41,310 nucleotides of DNA, taken from positions 1-41,310 of the forward strand of contig NZ_VANV01000035.1 of the NCBI RefSeq assembly GCF_022496765.1. The letters run 5' to 3'. The notes beneath the pieces were generated by a model. That model saw only the letters and a program-made list of their open reading frames with translations. It searched no databases and was not told the origin of the DNA. The DNA comes from Acidaminobacter sp. JC074. Its GTDB lineage: Bacteria > Bacillota > Clostridia > Peptostreptococcales > Acidaminobacteraceae. This document shows, one piece after another, positions 17,236 to 25,015 of this stretch. Both the position numbers and the translations under genes were made by a program. Position 1 is the stretch's first letter; each line of letters begins with the position of its first letter.

Positions 17236-18176
17236 TACAGTTCTCCTATTGATTCTTTAAGTTTGGGATTCATCATAATGTTAATCAAATCTGCCATCAG
17301 ATTAGAAATTACGAATACAAATGCCATAAATAAGACATACAAGTTTATTACAGGAAAATCCCTAGACATGATCGACTTCAAGATGTAAGACCCCAATCCA
17401 GGCCATGAAAACACACTTTCAATAATCGCCGTTCCTGCTAAGAGATAGCCTATAGATTGACCAAATATGGTCACCATGGGTGCAAGTGAGTTTTTCAAAA
17501 CATATGAAACCATCACTTTAGTCTCTGATAAACCTCTTGCCCTTGCATACATGACAAAATCTTGATGCATATTATCTAATAGACAAGATCTGAGGATTCT
17601 CACATTAGAGGCCACATAGGGAATAGAAAGCGTAAATGCTGGTAATATAGCATCTTTTACTGAAAAAGTTGATACTATTGGAACCAGCTTGAGTTTGACT
17701 GCAAATATCAACAACAATATATAACCCAACCAAAAGTTAGGCATACTCATACCTATTAAATTAACGATTCGAATAATCTGGTCAACAAAGCCATTTTGAA
17801 AATAACTGGCCAATAAAGCCAGTATGACCGTTAAGGCTGTCGAAATAATCAATGTAACAATTACCAGTACAACTGTAGGCATTAAACTACTCTTAAACTC
17901 ATCATAAACAGGGTTTCTTGTCCTTAAAGATTTACCAAAATCTAAATTCAGAACTTTTTTCAACCAATCAAAGTATTGGACATGAAGAGGATTGTTCAAA
18001 CCCATTTCTTGTCTCATGCTTTCAATTTGCTCTTGTGTCGGCGACTGACTATGCATCCTTACATATGCCTCAGCAGCATCAATACTTGATACACTTGCTA
18101 ACAAAAATGTTATAACTGATATCCCTATCAAAACCAAAATCAATGTTAATAATCTTCCTAATAAATATTTTTTCAT
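17235..18176 (-). CDS. ABC transporter permease, NikB/CntB/OppB-like
   Basis: The first gene of the metallophore importer operon, 313 residues. It begins with the typical KKYLLGRLLTLILVLIGISV membrane start, has the extracytoplasmic loop EQIESMRQEMGLNNPLHVQY (about 48-67) and the coupling loop YARARGLSETKVMVSYVLKN (about 205-224). ATG 18176 is preferred over the TTG two codons upstream because the GGTGG element is then at proper distance. A Fur box that overlaps the predicted -35 element lies just upstream, so the operon is expected to be iron-repressed. Confidence 0.9.
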   Translation of the reverse strand: MKKYLLGRLLTLILVLIGISVITFLLASVSSIDAAEAYVRMHSQSPTQEQIESMRQEMGLNNPLHVQYFDWLKKVLNLDFGKSLRTRNPVYDEFKSSLMPTVVLVIVTLIISTALTVILALLASYFQNGFVDQIIRIVNLIGMSMPNFWLGYILLLIFAVKLKLVPIVSTFSVKDAILPAFTLSIPYVASNVRILRSCLLDNMHQDFVMYARARGLSETKVMVSYVLKNSLAPMVTIFGQSIGYLLAGTAIIESVFSWPGLGSYILKSIMSRDFPVINLYVLFMAFVFVISNLMADLINIMMNPKLKESIGEL

Positions 18177-18197
18177 TCTCAAACACCACCAGTATAA

Positions 18198-18226
18198 AGA
18201 TTACATCGAATGAGAATCATTATCAA
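18198..18226 (-). promoter_or_regulatory. Promoter with Fur box for the Nik/Ybt-like operon
   Basis: On the minus strand TTGATA (18221-18226), a 17-base spacer and TAATCT (18198-18203) form a plausible promoter. The Fur box TGAGAATCATTATCA (18211-18225, plus-strand reading) covers the -35 and spacer, so Fur binding would block polymerase. Confidence 0.75.
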
Positions 18227-18285
18227 CCCAACGAAGTAACTTTTTCACCCCAAGACGTATTTTTGTCTGTTCTATTTTTATATGA

Positions 18286-18314
18286 AATAAAACCATCAGC
18301 ACAAGTCTGATGGT
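18286..18314 (-). terminator. Terminator of the nitrogenase-like operon
   Basis: ACCATCAG pairs with CTGATGGT around a seven-base loop and is followed by TTTTATT on the minus strand. It lies six bases after the NifK-like stop codon. Confidence 0.88.
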
Positions 18315-18319
18315 CTATT

Positions 18320-19558
18320 CTACCTAATATCTTCATTCATTTTTTTCAATCTCACTTGGCTTAATAAATTCATCATCATCTCTGATAGATACAGTCCGCC
18401 TCTAATCCCTAGATATGGTGTGCCATCATATGAAAGAATTTGATCAAAGTTTGGATTGGCTACTTGCTTGTTAACAATTCCCCTATTACTCGCTAATTGA
18501 CAAAGAACAGCATCACCTAAGACAATATCAGGATTAAAAGAATCTAATAATACTTCTTTTTCTCTATCTGAAAGCATAAAGAGTAAATCATCTTGAATAG
18601 ATTTTAAAGATTTCTTAGGTCTCTTATGATTTACTAAACCGATTACCTCTGTAAAACCAAGTTCATAAAAATATTCAATCATGCCTTGTACAGCATCAAG
18701 ATTACCAGCAATCAAAAGCTTTCTTTTTTCCATTCTCCTAAATTGACCAATAATTCTCTTTAAAACCATTTGGTCTTTACTAGGCATGGACTCATAACCT
18801 AATGCTTCTATTTCTTTAATAAAAGACATAGAAGCTTTATAACCATATGGTCTAATAGCAATATAGGGTGTGCCATAAGTCTTTTTTAAGTATTCAGCTG
18901 CTTTAAGACCCTCAGATCTTAAGACAATATTGAATGCTGCATTAGCTGCTGTTTCAATTTGATCAACTGTACTTCCAAGAGAAAATACACTTTGACATTC
19001 CAAATCAAAAATCATCTTCATCATATTTTTGATTTCTTTAAGATCACTTATATGGTTATACTCGTCTATTTGACAGCCAATAATATTGTAAGTTCTCTTT
19101 GATTCAGTCTTTTCTTTAACTAAGTTTTTTGCTAGAGTAAACATCATCTCTCTTATGCCTAGAGTATAGTCACCTTTAAAACCACCGGTTTCAACTGGAA
19201 CAAGTTTTGCATTTGTTTGATTCTGAAGATGATGACATACACTTGCCATATCTATACCTATAATAGATGTTAAAGAGGAATTGAAAACAAAAATATATTT
19301 AGGCTTTTGAGTGATGTCAACTTCTACAATGGCACGTTCTAAGTTTGTGGTATCTCCGAAAGTTAACTCCCTCTCAGTGATATGCGTTGTGAACACCTTA
19401 GCTTTGGATTCTCCATTGAGATTCATTAAACCTTCAATTGCAAAATGTGTTGTGCCTGCAGGTCCAAACTCGACAACAGCCATATCTTCTATAGACTCTA
19501 AGGTCCATAAAGCCCCCATTCTGTCGGAAGGTATAGGAAAATATTTAATATATGACAT
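18320..19558 (-). CDS. Nitrogenase-like component 1 subunit, NifK/NifN/BchB-like, lacking cluster cysteines
   Basis: A 412-residue protein of the nitrogenase component 1 fold, parallel in layout to its upstream neighbour. At the three places where NifD/NifK-type subunits hold P-cluster cysteines it has Met14 (SDRMGALW), Thr36 (FGPAGTTHF) and Ser95 (FNSSLTSIIGID). So any iron-sulfur cluster at the subunit interface must be held mainly by the other chain, as in dark-operative protochlorophyllide reductase, where BchN gives three Cys and BchB an Asp; no Asp occupies the matching place here, though Asp12 is near the first site. ATG 19558 overlaps the NifD-like stop (TGATG), so the two are made together. 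It is too divergent to be a true NifK, and no cofactor-synthesis genes are present. A two-subunit reductase for a non-N2 substrate is the best reading. Confidence 0.8.
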   Translation of the reverse strand: MSYIKYFPIPSDRMGALWTLESIEDMAVVEFGPAGTTHFAIEGLMNLNGESKAKVFTTHITERELTFGDTTNLERAIVEVDITQKPKYIFVFNSSLTSIIGIDMASVCHHLQNQTNAKLVPVETGGFKGDYTLGIREMMFTLAKNLVKEKTESKRTYNIIGCQIDEYNHISDLKEIKNMMKMIFDLECQSVFSLGSTVDQIETAANAAFNIVLRSEGLKAAEYLKKTYGTPYIAIRPYGYKASMSFIKEIEALGYESMPSKDQMVLKRIIGQFRRMEKRKLLIAGNLDAVQGMIEYFYELGFTEVIGLVNHKRPKKSLKSIQDDLLFMLSDREKEVLLDSFNPDIVLGDAVLCQLASNRGIVNKQVANPNFDQILSYDGTPYLGIRGGLYLSEMMMNLLSQVRLKKMNEDIR

Positions 19559-20847
19559 CACATCGCTCCTCTCATCATCGACATAGAACCACCTTTAGAT
19601 ATATCAACAAGTTTTTTCATGACTAAAAGTGGCAACTCAAACCCAAGTCCAGCACCTTCTTTGTCAAGTGTAAGCTGTTTAATGCCTCTATGCATAAGCT
19701 CCATAGGATTTTCATGACCAATATACATATAAGGTTTTTCTATATCATAAACCATTCTCATTGGTATAATATTGGCAACTCTAGAGATTTTGGGATCATG
19801 ACCTAAAGCTAGGACTTGTTCTTTTAAATCATGATCATCACTGTAGAGTTCTCTCATTTGTACCCATATTGGAACCATACCGATTTTACTTAAAAAGGCT
19901 GATAACTCCAAAGCTTTAAAAGGTGTATTACCATATATAAAAGTCTTCTTATTCATGGTATATTGCGTCTCAATCATGGCATCTTCAATCACTGATATTT
20001 GCTCTATAATAAAATCTTCTAAATCCAAATCAAGTACTTGAGACAATTGTCTATAAGCATCTGCTATTTTTTCAGGAGACAGTAGTTTTTCAAACATTAC
20101 AAAAGGAATATCAAACTTCTTTTTCATGCTTTCTGCTAGTGCCAGTGCAGAAAAATCTGTCACGATATTTAAAGATACACTCGGTGCTTTTTTTAAATCA
20201 TCAACACTTGTTTGAGAAGGAATGCTCATTTTGACTTTAATGCCATGTTCTATTAAAAGTCTATTGAGCTCTGTTGATTCAAAACCTTGGTATCTATGTC
20301 CGAGTATATTCACAGCCTTTTCTTCTTTTTCTTGTTTAGTCATCAATTTTGTTAAATGTTCCAGTGTATCACTGATACCTGGAATATGACTGTTACATTT
20401 AAAATGCTCAGTCTTTATTGTAAACATGGGTATATCAACTTCAGATGACATACCATCTACAATAGCTTCAACGTCTTCACCGATTAACTCTAGTACACAT
20501 GTTGAAATAACAAGTAGTGCTTTTGGCTTTTCATTAGCGACAAGCTCTCTAATTGTCTGTTCAATTTTTTCCTGAAAACCGAAAGTGACCTCTCTTTTAG
20601 TAGCAATCATTGAATAAACATTATCGTTTCCCGATTGTCTTCTATGTGCAAAATCCTTACCATAAAAGGTACACTCCTCAGTTCCAATATTTAATACTGC
20701 CAAATCTTTAATATAAGAAGCAACCATCAATGAACCAAACAAAGGACAATGTGTTCCTGGAAATATTGCTTTTGATACTTGTACAATATCTTCATCGACT
20801 TTTACCTGGCTTAGCTTCTTTACAGAGTCTAAATCATACTTATACAT
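19558..20847 (-). CDS. Nitrogenase-like component 1 subunit, NifD/NifE/BchN-like
   Basis: A 429-residue catalytic-type subunit of the nitrogenase superfamily. It has cysteines at the three cluster positions: Cys34 (PGTHCPLFG), Cys59 (GTEECTFYG) and Cys117 (STCVLELIGED), plus Cys151. The STCxxExIGxD pattern is the hallmark of the family. Length is shorter than NifD (about 480-500) and near BchN/CfbD/NifE sizes. With the NifK-like partner it should form a heterotetramer that receives electrons from the NifH-like protein of the same operon. The genes are interleaved with an IsdE-like heme-binding protein and an ABC importer, and share the operon with an HmuF-like flavodoxin. Substrate reduction of heme or another imported tetrapyrrole or iron chelate is inferred. 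It starts behind AGGAGGG. Confidence 0.83.
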   Translation of the reverse strand: MYKYDLDSVKKLSQVKVDEDIVQVSKAIFPGTHCPLFGSLMVASYIKDLAVLNIGTEECTFYGKDFAHRRQSGNDNVYSMIATKREVTFGFQEKIEQTIRELVANEKPKALLVISTCVLELIGEDVEAIVDGMSSEVDIPMFTIKTEHFKCNSHIPGISDTLEHLTKLMTKQEKEEKAVNILGHRYQGFESTELNRLLIEHGIKVKMSIPSQTSVDDLKKAPSVSLNIVTDFSALALAESMKKKFDIPFVMFEKLLSPEKIADAYRQLSQVLDLDLEDFIIEQISVIEDAMIETQYTMNKKTFIYGNTPFKALELSAFLSKIGMVPIWVQMRELYSDDHDLKEQVLALGHDPKISRVANIIPMRMVYDIEKPYMYIGHENPMELMHRGIKQLTLDKEGAGLGFELPLLVMKKLVDISKGGSMSMMRGAM

Positions 20848-20855
20848 CTTCCCTC

Positions 20856-21629
20856 CTACAATCCTCTTGGAATAACAGTTGTTTTACCAGTTAGGTCATC
20901 TGTAGATACATCAACTCTTACATTAAAAACATCTTTAATTATTTCAGGTGTCATGACACTTCTTGGACATCCATGACAAACGATCTCACCTTTTCTAAGT
21001 AAACATATATTATCAGAATATATACTAGCTTGATTCAAATCATGCAAGACCATAACCACTGTCAGACCCAATGTTTTATTCAAGTCCTTAACAAGCTCCA
21101 TAACTTCAAATTGATGACATACGTCTAAGTATGTCGTTGGCTCATCTAAAAGTAACACTTTCGGTTGTTGGGATAAAGCCATGGCTATCCAAGCCCTTTG
21201 TCTTTCTCCACCAGAGAGCTGAACTACTCTTTTATGCTGAAGGTCTCCTAGTCTAGTAACCTCTATGGCCCAATCCACCACTTTGTCATCTTCTCTTGAG
21301 TTGACCTCATACCACCTCCTATAAGGTGCTCTTCCGAAGCTCACAAGGTCTCTGACAGAAAAGTCTGATGGCGCATAATTTACCTGTGATAAAACTGCCA
21401 TCATTTGAGACAGTGATTTTGTCTTGTAGCTTTTTATATCTTTTTCATTCAACCGGATATCACCACTAGATGTTTTAAGAAGTCTTGAAACAGCTTTTAA
21501 AACTGTCGATTTGCCTGAACCATTTGGACCAATAATAGTTGAAATCTTTCCTTTTTCAAAATGGTAGTTGAAATTCTTTACCACATCTACACCATCATAT
21601 CCAACATACATATTTTCAGCTAATAACAT
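20856..21629 (-). CDS. ABC transporter ATPase, FecE/HmuV/FepC-like
   Basis: The ATPase of an iron-chelate/heme importer, 257 residues, with Walker A GPNGSGKST, the FecE-type Q-loop MMAVLSQVNYAP, signature LSGGERQR, Walker B LLLDEPTTYLD and the H-loop VLHDLNQA. It is translationally linked to the permease (one-base overlap at 21629) and is followed after eight bases by the NifD-like gene. That the importer genes are embedded between NifH-like and NifDK-like genes shows that import and reduction are one system. Confidence 0.9.
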   Translation of the reverse strand: MLLAENMYVGYDGVDVVKNFNYHFEKGKISTIIGPNGSGKSTVLKAVSRLLKTSSGDIRLNEKDIKSYKTKSLSQMMAVLSQVNYAPSDFSVRDLVSFGRAPYRRWYEVNSREDDKVVDWAIEVTRLGDLQHKRVVQLSGGERQRAWIAMALSQQPKVLLLDEPTTYLDVCHQFEVMELVKDLNKTLGLTVVMVLHDLNQASIYSDNICLLRKGEIVCHGCPRSVMTPEIIKDVFNVRVDVSTDDLTGKTTVIPRGL

Positions 21630-22615
21630 TACTTCTCACCTTTCCTTAATAAATACAAGAAGAATGGACCACCTACTACAGCCATTATAATGCCAACTGG
21701 CAACTCGATAGGAGCTGCGATTGTTCTTGCCACCATATCAGCAAATACAAGTGTAGTGGCTCCTAAAACCATTGAGAATGGTAATAAAAACTTATAATTT
21801 GAACCAATTAAAAGCCTTGCTATATGTGGCACAACTAAACCAACAAAGCCAATGATTCCAACGACAGATACAGAAATACCAGCAAGATAAACAGCTACTG
21901 CTGATAATAAAATTCTAGTTCTATTAACATTGATGCCTAAGTTTGTGGCAGCATCATCTCCAAGTTGAAGAAGATTGGCACTATGTATAGTCGTCAATGA
22001 TAAGCCTAATCCGATTATGGCATGTGGTAACAAGATACCGACGTGATGCCATGACTTACCAACTAGAGAACCATTTACCCACATCAATACACCTTGAATT
22101 TTATCAGAGTGCAAAATTGATAACAAAGATGTACCGCCCCCTAATATGGCATTAACAGCCACACCTGCTAAAATAATTCTTACGGGTTTAATCCCATTTT
22201 TCCAAGCCAATAAAAAGACCATCATGCAAGCAAGTGCGCCTCCCAAAAAGGCGCCTATTGGTAATATGCTATAGTACTGTGGAAACACCAGCATTAACAA
22301 GATGGCTACAAAACTTGCCCCCGTTGATATCCCAGTCAAGCCAGGATCTGCAAGAGGATTTCTCATTACAGACTGCAGCAAGGCACCTGAAACAGCTAAA
22401 TTGGCTCCCACTAACATGGCGATTATAGCCCTTGGCATTCTTAAATCATATAAAATCGATGTTTTAACATTATCCGGTCTTTCTATCAAAGTATTTATGA
22501 GCTCTTTAAATGGGAACTTAACACTCCCCACTGCGACTGACAATAAGAAAATTGCCAATAACAGAATGATACTGGCAATTATTAAGTTTACCTTCTTAAA
22601 GCTACTAGTTTCCAT
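21629..22615 (-). CDS. FecCD-family permease (heme/iron-chelate importer)
   Basis: A 328-residue polytopic permease of the BtuC/FecCD/HmuU type, forming a homodimer of about ten helices per chain. Family text includes LRMPRAIIAMLVGANLAVSG (about 58-77), ALLQSVMRNPLADPGLTGIS (about 78-97) and GFVGLVVPHIARLLIGSNYK in the C-terminal half. Its ATG overlaps the last codons of the binding protein by 11 bases with a weak ribosome site, indicating coupled translation. Confidence 0.92.
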   Translation of the reverse strand: METSSFKKVNLIIASIILLLAIFLLSVAVGSVKFPFKELINTLIERPDNVKTSILYDLRMPRAIIAMLVGANLAVSGALLQSVMRNPLADPGLTGISTGASFVAILLMLVFPQYYSILPIGAFLGGALACMMVFLLAWKNGIKPVRIILAGVAVNAILGGGTSLLSILHSDKIQGVLMWVNGSLVGKSWHHVGILLPHAIIGLGLSLTTIHSANLLQLGDDAATNLGINVNRTRILLSAVAVYLAGISVSVVGIIGFVGLVVPHIARLLIGSNYKFLLPFSMVLGATTLVFADMVARTIAAPIELPVGIIMAVVGGPFFLYLLRKGEK

Positions 22616-23564
22616 AGATCAACTTAGCCATTTCTAATAAAGACTCACCGCATTTGACAGTTGCTGCAACACCGAAATAATTGTTATCTAAATCATACAC
22701 TTGTCCTTCTTTAACAGCCTTTAAGCTGCTATAAAAAGAATTATTGGCAAACTCTTCATCAAACATTTTTCTCGACTCCTCTGGTGAAGCATGAGTCAAT
22801 CTTAAAATAACATCTGGATCTTTTTCAGCTAAAGTTTCAAGTGAAAACGGAATATAAGGCGCCATAGAACCAGGCATATCATCTGTCACATTAATTGCGC
22901 CAACCTTACCAATTAATTCTCCTGTGAATGCACTGCTTGTCGTTAACATAAAACTACCTGGCGTGCCGAAAATAACTGCAACCGTTTTAGCCTCTTTACC
23001 TTCATATATTTCTTTTGCCTGATTTTCATAAGACCTGATTTCTGCAATAACAGATTCAGCATTCTCTGTCTTATCAAAAATCTCACCAAAATATGTAAGT
23101 GTCTCAATCACATCATCATAAGTTGACATGTTGATGTATTCTACAGGTATGCCTTGTTCTGTAAACGATGCATCTAAAGATTCCTTTAACATACCGTTAG
23201 TAAAAAAATAATCCGCTTCTAATGATTTAACAATCTCAATATCAGGTGTCATTGACATACCGATTCTAGGTAAGTCAAGCAAGTCTTCTGGTATTTCATG
23301 ACTGGTTTCAGGAACTGCAGCTATCTCAACACCTACAGCATAAAGTGCATTGGTTATACTTACTGTACCTGCAACGACTACAGGTACTTCTTCTGTCATT
23401 TCATTTACTTCTTCTGTCATTTCATTTACTTCTTCAGTCGTTTCTTCAATAACATTCTCTTTTTCTTCAGCCTTTTCACTGACACTTCCTGTATTACCAC
23501 CACCACTTTGGCATGCAACCATAACCAGTGATAAAACCAAAATTAAAATTCCTAACTTTCTCAT
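22605..23564 (-). CDS. IsdE-like heme-binding lipoprotein of an ABC importer
   Basis: A 319-residue substrate-binding lipoprotein with lipobox VMVACQS (Cys18). A Glu/Thr-rich linker with a repeated TEEVNEM unit spans about residues 40-60, then comes the two-lobed binding domain. The segments RIGMSMTPDIEIVKSL (100-115) and DPDVILRLTHASPEESRKMF (249-268) closely resemble Staphylococcus aureus IsdE, whose heme iron is held by a Met and a His; the equivalents here are Met105 and His258. The end segment VYDLDNNYFGVAATVK also resembles IsdE. I therefore call it a heme (or related tetrapyrrole) binding protein. This is the strongest clue to the substrate of the operon. It is placed right after the NifH-like gene, behind AGGAGG. 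Confidence 0.85.
   Translation of the reverse strand: MRKLGILILVLSLVMVACQSGGGNTGSVSEKAEEKENVIEETTEEVNEMTEEVNEMTEEVPVVVAGTVSITNALYAVGVEIAAVPETSHEIPEDLLDLPRIGMSMTPDIEIVKSLEADYFFTNGMLKESLDASFTEQGIPVEYINMSTYDDVIETLTYFGEIFDKTENAESVIAEIRSYENQAKEIYEGKEAKTVAVIFGTPGSFMLTTSSAFTGELIGKVGAINVTDDMPGSMAPYIPFSLETLAEKDPDVILRLTHASPEESRKMFDEEFANNSFYSSLKAVKEGQVYDLDNNYFGVAATVKCGESLLEMAKLIYGN
23386..23447. repeat. 21-base tandem repeat coding the linker of the IsdE-like lipoprotein
   Basis: Two perfect copies and a diverged third copy of ACTTCTTCTGTCATTTCATTT (written on the plus strand, 21 bases; its first 20 are the recognisable core) encode TEEVNEM units. Such in-frame repeats can expand or shrink the tether that holds the binding domain off the membrane. 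The second binding protein (31050-31110) has a similar, less regular Glu-rich repeat. Confidence 0.75.
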
Positions 23565-23573
23565 AATAGCCTC

Positions 23574-24314
23574 CTACGCCATAATCTTTTCTGCAAGCTC
23601 AAAATAGACTTTCGCCATATCTGATTGAGGAAATGCTTCCACAACCGTTTTACCTTGATGTTCAGCATCCTGTACAATTTGCTTCCTCGGTATATAGTGA
23701 ATCACTGGATGGTCTATTTCCTCAGATACCTTTTGAACCAGTTCAACTTCATTCTCTATGCCTTTGGCATTTAAAATCATGCCTCCAAGTTTAGCATAGC
23801 CTCTAGATTTAAATTGATTGACTGCTGTGGTAATGTTACTAGCAGCATACAAGCTCATCATCTCGCCTGATGTTACTACATAAACTTCCTCTGCATAGCC
23901 ATTTCTAATAGGCATAGCAAAACCACCACAGACAACGTCACCTAAAACATCGTATATTACAATATCAGGCTGATACTCATCAAACATTTCAAGTTCATCA
24001 AGTTTCTCAAAAGCAGTAATAATTCCTCTGCCTGCACAACCTACACCAGGGGTTGGACCGCCAGACTCAAAGCATTTTATATCGTTAAAACCATTTGTTA
24101 CTAAATCCTCTAATTCTAAATCTTCATCTTCTTTAAGACGATCTAATATGGTAGGAATGACCTGACCTTTGTTTAAATTTTTTGTAGAATCAGCTTTTGG
24201 GTCACATCCAATTTGAACAACCTTATAACCTTTGATCGATAGAGCTGCTGCAAGATTAGAAGTCGTTGTTGATTTACCAATTCCACCTTTTCCATATATA
24301 GCAATTTTCTTCAT
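23574..24314 (-). CDS. NifH/BchL/CfbC-like ATP-dependent reductase with [4Fe-4S] cluster
   Basis: A 246-residue iron-protein homologue, shorter than NifH (about 270-290). The P-loop is GKGGIGKST (8-16), Asp/Lys switch residues follow in GCDPKADST (36-44), and the two cluster cysteines of the homodimer are present: Cys93 in GGPTPGVGCAGRG and Cys129 in DVLGDVVCGGFAMPIR. It should pass single electrons, with ATP hydrolysis, to the NifD/NifK-like complex encoded downstream in the operon. The flavodoxin gene immediately upstream (one base apart) is the probable electron donor. No nifB, nifE or nifN equivalents occur, so nitrogen fixation is unlikely; DPOR, CfbCD or Mar-type reductases are the appropriate comparison. 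Confidence 0.9.
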   Translation of the reverse strand: MKKIAIYGKGGIGKSTTTSNLAAALSIKGYKVVQIGCDPKADSTKNLNKGQVIPTILDRLKEDEDLELEDLVTNGFNDIKCFESGGPTPGVGCAGRGIITAFEKLDELEMFDEYQPDIVIYDVLGDVVCGGFAMPIRNGYAEEVYVVTSGEMMSLYAASNITTAVNQFKSRGYAKLGGMILNAKGIENEVELVQKVSEEIDHPVIHYIPRKQIVQDAEHQGKTVVEAFPQSDMAKVYFELAEKIMA

Positions 24315-24827
24315 TTAAACCTCTTTATATATGTCCTGAATCATCTTGGATAAGTTGTTCAGATCATCTGCATCCGGGTGTTTCGCAGCTTCTAAATGTC
24401 TTTTTAAACGTGCCTCATCCATTGCATGAGGATGGTCTTTAGGTAATGACTGAAATTGTTTGGTCAGTTCTGGATCAATCTTTCCCTGACATAGAAAATG
24501 ACCTACAACTTGGTTTGACCTAAATATCTTATTCACATTTTCAATACACTTCTTACCATGATCTGATTTTGGATCTGCCCCCTGTGTCCCAAATAAAATC
24601 ACTTTTTTATCCACTATTTTTTCAGTTAGCGTTTGAGCCAGTTTATCTGCAGTTCCTTTATCATTCCAGTAACCTATTGCAACATAGTCATAATCCTTAA
24701 TCTCCTCATTCAAATCTTCAACAGCACTTAGGGTGACTGCACTATGTTTTTCAACATCTTCATATATTCTCTGAGCCAATTTTTTTGTATTACCGGTTCT
24801 TGATGAATAAACAATTAAAGTTTTCAT
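24315..24827 (-). CDS. Flavodoxin family protein, HmuF/BilS-like
   Basis: A 170-residue flavodoxin-fold protein with the FMN phosphate loop SSRTGNTKKLAQRIY (8-22) and the family segment VAIGYWNDKGTADKLA (about 50-65). It ends with a conserved KRHLEAAKHPDADDLN tail also present in the second flavodoxin (33058-33573). Fusobacterium HmuF, which works with the heme-degrading HmuW, and BilS of gut anaerobes belong to similar groups; the match is from memory of the family pattern. As first gene after a perfect Fur box it is expected to donate electrons to the NifH-like protein or to handle the tetrapyrrole. AGGAGGAGG precedes the ATG. Confidence 0.82.
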   Translation of the reverse strand: MKTLIVYSSRTGNTKKLAQRIYEDVEKHSAVTLSAVEDLNEEIKDYDYVAIGYWNDKGTADKLAQTLTEKIVDKKVILFGTQGADPKSDHGKKCIENVNKIFRSNQVVGHFLCQGKIDPELTKQFQSLPKDHPHAMDEARLKRHLEAAKHPDADDLNNLSKMIQDIYKEV

Positions 24828-24840
24828 ACCCTCCTCCTTT

Positions 24841-24855
24841 TGATAATGATTATCA
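24841..24855 (-). promoter_or_regulatory. Fur box of the nitrogenase-like operon
   Basis: TGATAATGATTATCA is a perfect inverted repeat matching the Fur consensus, 13 bases before the flavodoxin ATG. A TATACT element (minus strand, about 24865-24870) just upstream may be the -10. Confidence 0.85.
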
Positions 24856-24985
24856 ATACCAGTAGTATACTAAATTCTCATAATAAAACTTATAAAAAAA
24901 TCTTTATTTCTATAAAATCATCTAGAGAATCAAAAATAATGCTTAAAAATATCTGTACATTTATCAAGATATTTAATATCATTAA

Positions 24986-25000
24986 TGAGAATCACTATCA
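24986..25000 (+). promoter_or_regulatory. Fur box of the AraC-family gene
   Basis: TGAGAATCACTATCA matches the Fur consensus with two or three changes and lies directly before the AGGAGG site of the AraC gene. The divergent operon has its own box about 130 bases away. Confidence 0.7.
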
Positions 25001-25015
25001 CTTAGGAGGTCTTAC

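Noticed and set aside
13282..18176. Plain nickel or oligopeptide importer
   Set aside because: The components alone would fit, but the Fur box, the PchR-like regulator and the YbtPQ-like pair favour a metal chelate. No staphylopine synthesis genes (cntKLM-like) are in the window, so the exact ligand is left open.
18320..24314. True nitrogen fixation genes (nifHDK)
   Set aside because: The chains are short, the NifK-like chain lacks all three cysteines, and no nifB, nifE or nifN-like cofactor genes are present. A nitrogenase-like reductase fits better.
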